This document shows, piece by piece, positions 58,953 through 64,000 of a DNA stretch of 64,000 bases. The DNA is taken from the NCBI GenBank assembly GCA_937981985.1, contig CALJNB010000014.1, forward strand, positions 1-64,000, read 5' to 3'. Both the position numbers and the translations under genes were made by a program. The stretch is from an uncultured bacterium (GTDB taxonomy: Bacteria; Myxococcota_A; Bradymonadia; Bradymonadales; Bradymonadaceae). Within the stretch, counting starts at the first letter, position 1, and every line of letters begins with the position of its first letter. The notes under the pieces were generated by a model that was given only the letters and a program-made list of their open reading frames with translations, did not search any database and was not told the origin of the DNA.

Positions 58953-59738
58953 ATGGACGAAGAATCTGATTTCCATAGTAACACTCCAGGAATCCGTTCT
59001 TGGATTTTCGTTTTCGTGGCGGCGATCGCGTGTGTTTTTATTTTCGTTGTCGCCTCTCCCCAGCATGATCTAAGCTTGTTTTCATTTGGAAGCGATGAGC
59101 TAGCTGAAGACGAAAATGTCTCTGAAGAGAAAATAGATAAGAAAAAAAGAAAAAGGAAAAAACGAAAAGGAAAAAAATCACGTCGGAAAAGAAAAAAGGG
59201 AAAATCAAAATCTCCAAGAATTATTACCGATGAAGAACTTGAAAACGATTACGTTTATAACGATCTTGAATTTGGAGAAGTAGGGCGTGAGGAAGACGAG
59301 GAAGAAAAAGTTGCTGCTAAACGAACTCCTTTACCGCCACCGCCTAAATCGCTTTGGAATCCTTCATCAAGCTATCGTCCTAATGCGGTCTATGCCGAAT
59401 CGGGGCGAACCAAGAACATTGTTTCATCAGTAGATTTCGAGGGAGGAGGCGGGAAGAAGGGGATTTCTCCTTCCACGATACGTTCCAAGCTGACAACTTC
59501 GGTGGTACTTGGATGTTATAATAACGCAGTTAATCGCGCGCCGAAGATGCGAGGGCGGGTAAAGGTTAAGGGAACCATAGAGCGGGATGGCCACATCTCG
59601 TATGTGAAAATTACAAGTTCAGAACTCAAGTCTCGTACGGTTGAAAAGTGCATTGTTAAAAAATTACGTGCCGTTCGTTTTTCGCGCGCTGGCCAGGCTA
59701 CGAAGTTTTCGACGAGCTTCAGCTTCTCTAGTCATTAG
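58953..59738 (+). CDS. AgmX/PglI C-terminal-like (TonB-like) protein with polybasic tract
   Basis: N-terminal TM; KKKRKRKKRKGKKSRRKRKKGKSK; C-terminal VVLGCYNNAVNRAPKMRGRVKVKGTIERDGHISYVKITSSELKSRTVEKCIVKKLRAVRFSRAG. Confidence 0.72.
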   Translation: MDEESDFHSNTPGIRSWIFVFVAAIACVFIFVVASPQHDLSLFSFGSDELAEDENVSEEKIDKKKRKRKKRKGKKSRRKRKKGKSKSPRIITDEELENDYVYNDLEFGEVGREEDEEEKVAAKRTPLPPPPKSLWNPSSSYRPNAVYAESGRTKNIVSSVDFEGGGGKKGISPSTIRSKLTTSVVLGCYNNAVNRAPKMRGRVKVKGTIERDGHISYVKITSSELKSRTVEKCIVKKLRAVRFSRAGQATKFSTSFSFSSH

Positions 59739-59791
59739 TGACACGAGCAATACTTTCATATTTTAAGAAGGAAAGGTTTTGGGATGAGAGT

Positions 59792-60643
59792 TTACTTAGC
59801 TTTGACATCCATTGCGTCACGAAGGCCATCTCCGACAACATTAAACGCGAGAATCGTTATGAATATAGCACCGGCCGGAAATAGGATCAGGTGCGGATAA
59901 AAGGTCAACGCTTTCCAACCCGAACTAGCTAACACTCCCCAGGAGCTAGCTGGAGGCTGGAGCCCTAATCCGATAAAACTTAAGGTTGATTCTGCTAGTA
60001 TTACTGATGGGATTCTAAAGGTGAGCGTGACGATAATCGGTGCAATCGCGTGAGGAAGTATTTCTCGAAAAAGGATTCGAGCGGGTTTGAAACCAAGCGC
60101 TTTTGCGGCTTCGACAAAGGGGCGAGTTTTAATCGATATAACCTCTCCGCGCACGACACGTGCGACTGTTATCCAAGATACCAATGAAAGACTCACGATT
60201 ATGCCAACGACACCTTGGCCGATGACAACGGAAATAATGATGATGAGAAGTAAGTCTGGAAAGGAATAAAGAACGTCAACGATCCGCATCGCGACGTTAT
60301 CAAAACGTCCTCCAACGTATCCGCTTATTGCACCGAGCGCTGTCCCAAAGAACATCGCGATTAAACTTGTTATAATCGCGACTTTCATACTCACTCTTGC
60401 GCCGTACAAAGTACGGCTGAGGAGATCTCGCCCGAGTTGATCAGTGCCAAACCAATGTTGGCTTGAGATGCCTTGCAGTAAGGCATCTGCGTTTTGTGCT
60501 TCTTCGGAATAGGGAGCTAAAACAGGGGCCAGTATTGCGGCCACAATGATAAAGAGAATAATCCCCATAAAAAACATGGCGACTCTATTCTTTTTAAAAC
60601 GGTCGGCGACCTGACCCCAATATCCTGTTGAAATATGTTCCAT
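59792..60643 (-). CDS. oppC: Oligopeptide ABC transporter permease OppC-like
   Basis: HWFGTDQLGRDLLSRTLYGARVSM...EAAKALGFKPARILFREILPHAIAPIIV. Confidence 0.92.
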   Translation of the reverse strand: MEHISTGYWGQVADRFKKNRVAMFFMGIILFIIVAAILAPVLAPYSEEAQNADALLQGISSQHWFGTDQLGRDLLSRTLYGARVSMKVAIITSLIAMFFGTALGAISGYVGGRFDNVAMRIVDVLYSFPDLLLIIIISVVIGQGVVGIIVSLSLVSWITVARVVRGEVISIKTRPFVEAAKALGFKPARILFREILPHAIAPIIVTLTFRIPSVILAESTLSFIGLGLQPPASSWGVLASSGWKALTFYPHLILFPAGAIFITILAFNVVGDGLRDAMDVKAK

Positions 60644-60645
60644 GA

Positions 60646-61701
60646 TTATACCTCGACCCTTGGGTCGATAATCCCGTAGAGGACGTCGACCGCGATATTA
60701 GCAATGACTATGAACGACGCGTAGACCACTGTGACACCCATTACCAATGGATAATCGCGGTCTATTACTGCAGTCACGAAATAGCGTCCCATTCCGGGGA
60801 TAGCGAAGACAAGTTCAATGATAAAAGATCCCGTAACGAGCATCGCAAGCATTGGCCCGCCAATCGTGACCAATGGCCCAAGAGCATTCGCCAAAGCATG
60901 TTTTAAAAGAATCATACGTTCGTTCACGCCCTTTGCGCGTGCGGTGCGTATAAAGTCTTCGTGCAACGATTCAATGACGCCAGATCTCGTTAAGCGCGCG
61001 ATATATGAGGCTGGTGCTAATGCGAGGGTGACAACAGGGAGTACCCAATAAAGCGGGCCCTCCCAAAGCGCGGGCGGAAGGAGTTGCGCTTTCAAGGAAA
61101 ATAGAAAGATGAGGCCCGCGGCGAGTACGAAGTTAGGCATGCTAAATCCGAATGCCGAGAAAAGCATCACGGCGCGGTCCAACCAGGAATCTTGATAGTA
61201 AGCAGCGGCAGTACCGAGCGCTATTCCAATTAAGAACGCGAGGAAGAAAGCAAGTAAGCCAAGCAGCAAGCTCACTGGGAAAGTGCGTTTGATAATGTCA
61301 TTTACTGACACCTGTGTGAATTTCATCGAAACGCCTAGGTCCCCTTTTAAGAGTTGACCTAAATAGGAAAAGAGTTGGGTCTGTAATGCGCCCCCCAGAC
61401 TGACGTGCACCGGGCCGATGGCAAAGGCACCATGCTTTTCTTCAAAGGCTAAAATTTCTTCTTTTTCTCGTGCGTCTTTGGGCATCGTGTAGACAGGAAG
61501 CATCGGGCGGTCGAGGCGGTATTGGGTTCGCAGGTTTTTCAAGATGTTGGGAGGTAGAGGTTTTTCTCGATCGAAAGGACCACCCGGGGTGAATCTAAGT
61601 ACGATGAAAGAAGTGATCACAACTGCTAAAAGAACCGGAACGCCCCATAGGAGTCGATAGCCGATGTACCCGAGCGAAATTTTATCGAAGATGTTTGTCA
61701 T
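60646..61701 (-). CDS. oppB: Oligopeptide ABC transporter permease OppB-like
   Basis: LRFTPGGPFDREKPLPPNIL...DFIRTARAKGVNERMILLKHALANALGPLVT. Confidence 0.92.
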   Translation of the reverse strand: MTNIFDKISLGYIGYRLLWGVPVLLAVVITSFIVLRFTPGGPFDREKPLPPNILKNLRTQYRLDRPMLPVYTMPKDAREKEEILAFEEKHGAFAIGPVHVSLGGALQTQLFSYLGQLLKGDLGVSMKFTQVSVNDIIKRTFPVSLLLGLLAFFLAFLIGIALGTAAAYYQDSWLDRAVMLFSAFGFSMPNFVLAAGLIFLFSLKAQLLPPALWEGPLYWVLPVVTLALAPASYIARLTRSGVIESLHEDFIRTARAKGVNERMILLKHALANALGPLVTIGGPMLAMLVTGSFIIELVFAIPGMGRYFVTAVIDRDYPLVMGVTVVYASFIVIANIAVDVLYGIIDPRVEV

Positions 61702-63296
61702 TATTTATCGCCAGTCGTTTTAGTAGACCATTTTACTTTTCCAAGACGCGCATCGCCCATAGAATTGAATCGAAGGTTTTCAAGGTCAGGACGTCGCAGA
61801 ATATTTTGTGCGCCGGTGTAAATCGGAATCATAGCGATTTCATCGACGACTAAAATTTTTTGTGCATCTTCGTAGGCCTTAAATCTAATTTTGGGATCGT
61901 CGGTCAGAACGGCATCGTCGACGAGTTTATCGTAAGCCGGACTCGCGAATGCCAACGAATTATTACCGCTATTTGATTTGAATAAGCCCATGAAGTTTTC
62001 GGGGTCGGGGAAATCTGCGATCCACCTCGCGAGGTGCATCGGGGGTGGATCGTCGCTTGAAATTTCGCGGAAGAATACCTTTTGTTCTCTCACTTGGATT
62101 TCGATTTCGATACCTAAATTTTTCTTCCATTGTTGTTGCACGTTCTGGGCGATTAGCTGCCAATCATCTCCGGCGCGAAATAAGAGGGTTATTTTAGGAA
62201 AGCCTTTTCCGTCAGGGAAGCCAGCTTCAGTGAGTAGTTTTTTAGCTTCTTCTGGGTTGTAAGGGATTCCAGTGCCGGGTGCGTAGCCAAACATGCCTTT
62301 AGGTAGCCACACCTCTGAAGGTATTTCGCCACCTTTTAAAACTGCCGGGAATTCTTCGCGTTTGAGTGACATGGCCAATGCCCTGCGGACCCGGTTGTCT
62401 TTCATCGCCGGATCATCCAATTGAACTCCGACATAACGGACTTCTAATTTTGTCCCGTTAAAGTAATTTTCATCGCCACGATAGGAGGGAATGGCCATTG
62501 GAAGCATGTCGAAAACGAGATCAATATGTCCGGAGACGTAAAGGTTTAGCGCCGTCGTTTTTTCGGCCGTCATATATATCTCAAGCCGATCGACGCCTTG
62601 TTTTCCAAGTGCCCAATAAGGATTGGGTTTGAGAGCCATTCTGTACTCGTGAAGGTGTTCCACCGGTACGAAAGGACCGGATACAATTATGTTTTCGGGT
62701 TCGGTCCAATTGTCACCGGCTTTTTCGACGACTTCTTTAGGGATTGGATAGGTCACCATAAAGGTCGAGATATGTGGGAAATAAGGCGCAGGTCGTCGTA
62801 GTTTAACCCGAAGCGTTTTGTCGTCTACGGCTTTGATTCCCACAGACTGGGCTTCGGTTTTTCCGGCGTTATAATCTTCTGCGCCTTGGATATCAAAAAG
62901 GAAATACGCGTATTCGGCTGCTGTTTTGGGATTGAGTAGTCGTTTCCAACCATATTCAAAGTCATGGGCCGTCAAAGGTTGGCCGTTTGACCATTTTAGG
63001 TTGTCTCGAAGATGATAAGTGATTTCGGTGTAGGTTTCGTTGAAGGTCCAAGATTTTGCGAGTCCCGGAAGAACTTTAAGTTCGTGACTATGGAGTGTTA
63101 AACCTTCGTGAATTTGCATGAGCATCATTCCCGAAATAGCATCTGTCGATTTATTCGGATCCAAGTTAGCGGGCTGACCTGGTACGGCAACTCGTAAAAC
63201 GCGGTCTCGCGGCAGTGCAGAATCCGAACATGCTCCTAGGAAGAAAATGATATAGAGGAAAAAATGTGCACGAAATGGATTCATAACTTTGTTCAT
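61701..63296 (-). CDS. oppA: Oligopeptide ABC transporter substrate-binding lipoprotein OppA-like
   Basis: Lipobox FLGAC; RVAVPGQPANLDPNKSTDAISGMMLMQIHEGL; SBP_bac_5-type. Confidence 0.92.
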   Translation of the reverse strand: MNKVMNPFRAHFFLYIIFFLGACSDSALPRDRVLRVAVPGQPANLDPNKSTDAISGMMLMQIHEGLTLHSHELKVLPGLAKSWTFNETYTEITYHLRDNLKWSNGQPLTAHDFEYGWKRLLNPKTAAEYAYFLFDIQGAEDYNAGKTEAQSVGIKAVDDKTLRVKLRRPAPYFPHISTFMVTYPIPKEVVEKAGDNWTEPENIIVSGPFVPVEHLHEYRMALKPNPYWALGKQGVDRLEIYMTAEKTTALNLYVSGHIDLVFDMLPMAIPSYRGDENYFNGTKLEVRYVGVQLDDPAMKDNRVRRALAMSLKREEFPAVLKGGEIPSEVWLPKGMFGYAPGTGIPYNPEEAKKLLTEAGFPDGKGFPKITLLFRAGDDWQLIAQNVQQQWKKNLGIEIEIQVREQKVFFREISSDDPPPMHLARWIADFPDPENFMGLFKSNSGNNSLAFASPAYDKLVDDAVLTDDPKIRFKAYEDAQKILVVDEIAMIPIYTGAQNILRRPDLENLRFNSMGDARLGKVKWSTKTTGDK

Positions 63297-63395
63297 TTAG
63301 ATTCGTAAAATCGTCTCGCGTTTTTTTCGAGGCGAATAATGGACGTAATGCCTCAATACATCGTCTTCTTCATCGAAGATGTCAACAAGATCTCT
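63297..63395 (-). pseudogene. Apparent C-terminal remnant similar to the gene at the right edge
   Basis: Minus frame RDLVDIFDEEDDVLRHYVHYSPRKKRETILRI* (stop immediately upstream) vs right-edge CDS GDLIDMFDEEDDIVKFIVDNPPRPRKENRPLYEFI*. Confidence 0.4.
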
Positions 63396-63401
63396 TCAGC
63401 C

Positions 63402-63815
63402 TCATTGTTTGTAACCCTTTGAATGTTGTTGGCCCGCGTCACCGATATCGTCCCAATTCGCCTTTGAATCAACCCAAAGATGGTGAATGACACGAAAAGT
63501 CTGGCCTCCGTCTGATAGTAAACCGGGAGGGATAGCCATGTTGGATTCATCATTATCAACAGGTAGTGTTGATCCACAGACGCTACAAAAACAGCTTTTC
63601 CAGTCGTGGCCGGGTTTTGTCCAGCGAGAAATACGATCTTCGCCTCTGGTCCATCGAAAGTCTTTTTTGCCAATTAAGACAACGGCAATTCCATTACTTC
63701 CAGTTAGACGACGACATATCGAACAATGACATAGAAAAACACCTTTAGCTTGGCCTGTGAGTTCGAATTCGATATCGCCGCAGTTGCATTTTCCTAATGT
63801 TATATTTTCTTCCAT
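63402..63815 (-). CDS. GFA/CENP-V-type zinc-binding domain protein
   Basis: GKCNCGDIEFELTGQAKGVFLCHCSICRRLTGSNG...SCFCSVCGSTL. Confidence 0.88.
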   Translation of the reverse strand: MEENITLGKCNCGDIEFELTGQAKGVFLCHCSICRRLTGSNGIAVVLIGKKDFRWTRGEDRISRWTKPGHDWKSCFCSVCGSTLPVDNDESNMAIPPGLLSDGGQTFRVIHHLWVDSKANWDDIGDAGQQHSKGYKQ

Positions 63816-63870
63816 GCACGACTCGAAATGATGAATCTAGTTGAATTAGAATGAGTTACTTGGGCAGTCT

Positions 63871-64000
63871 TTATATAAACTCGTAGAGCGGCCGGTTTTC
63901 TTTTCGCGGTCTAGGTGGGTTATCGACGATGAATTTTACGATATCGTCTTCTTCATCGAACATATCGATGAGATCGCCGTAGAGATTCTGAGTACCGCGT
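63871..64000 (-). CDS. C-terminal fragment of an unknown protein (runs off the right edge)
   Basis: Minus frame ...RGTQNLYGDLIDMFDEEDDIVKFIVDNPPRPRKENRPLYEFI* ending at 63871. Confidence 0.5.
   Translation of the reverse strand, partial: RGTQNLYGDLIDMFDEEDDIVKFIVDNPPRPRKENRPLYEFI

Overview
The window is a bacterial chromosome segment, roughly 45-50% GC, with dense coding on both strands. Core operons: rplU-rpmA-obgE, rplM-rpsI, ffh, deaD, tRNA-Val(GAC), infC, rpoB-rpoC, tRNA-Trp(CCA)-secE-nusG-rplK-rplA, yceD-rpmF, nrdR-ribD-ribE-ribB(A/X)-ribH-nusB and oppABC. These alternate with lineage-specific secreted proteins and lipoproteins. The lipoproteins with Asn/Thr-rich linkers, matrixin-like proteases with MYXO-CTERM-like tails, DUF4159/VWA genes, a PEGA-type Ser/Thr kinase and AgmX-like proteins suggest Myxococcota/Bradymonadota or a related former deltaproteobacterial lineage (inference). 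The most unusual element is at 32.2-38.8 kb: two adjacent, overlapping ~1,100-aa Clp/Hsp100-type double-AAA+ ATPases. Each carries a C-terminal domain that reads as a degenerate class-I release factor (RF2 PCRF-type) module without a GGQ motif. Both also show altered Walker-B positions in the first AAA+ ring and a possible ClpP-docking-like [I/M]GF tripeptide. Other notable points: an in-frame acyl-carrier-protein/RpiB fusion next to rpmF; a RibBA whose GTP cyclohydrolase II half has lost its catalytic motifs (RibBX-like); a permuted rpoBC / secE-nusG-rplKA cluster lacking rplJ-rplL; three consecutive pairs of tandem paralogs; a predicted eight-bladed propeller lipoprotein; and a (GA)n tract covering a ribosome binding site. 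All calls are from reading the sequence and ORF translations; no database search was run.
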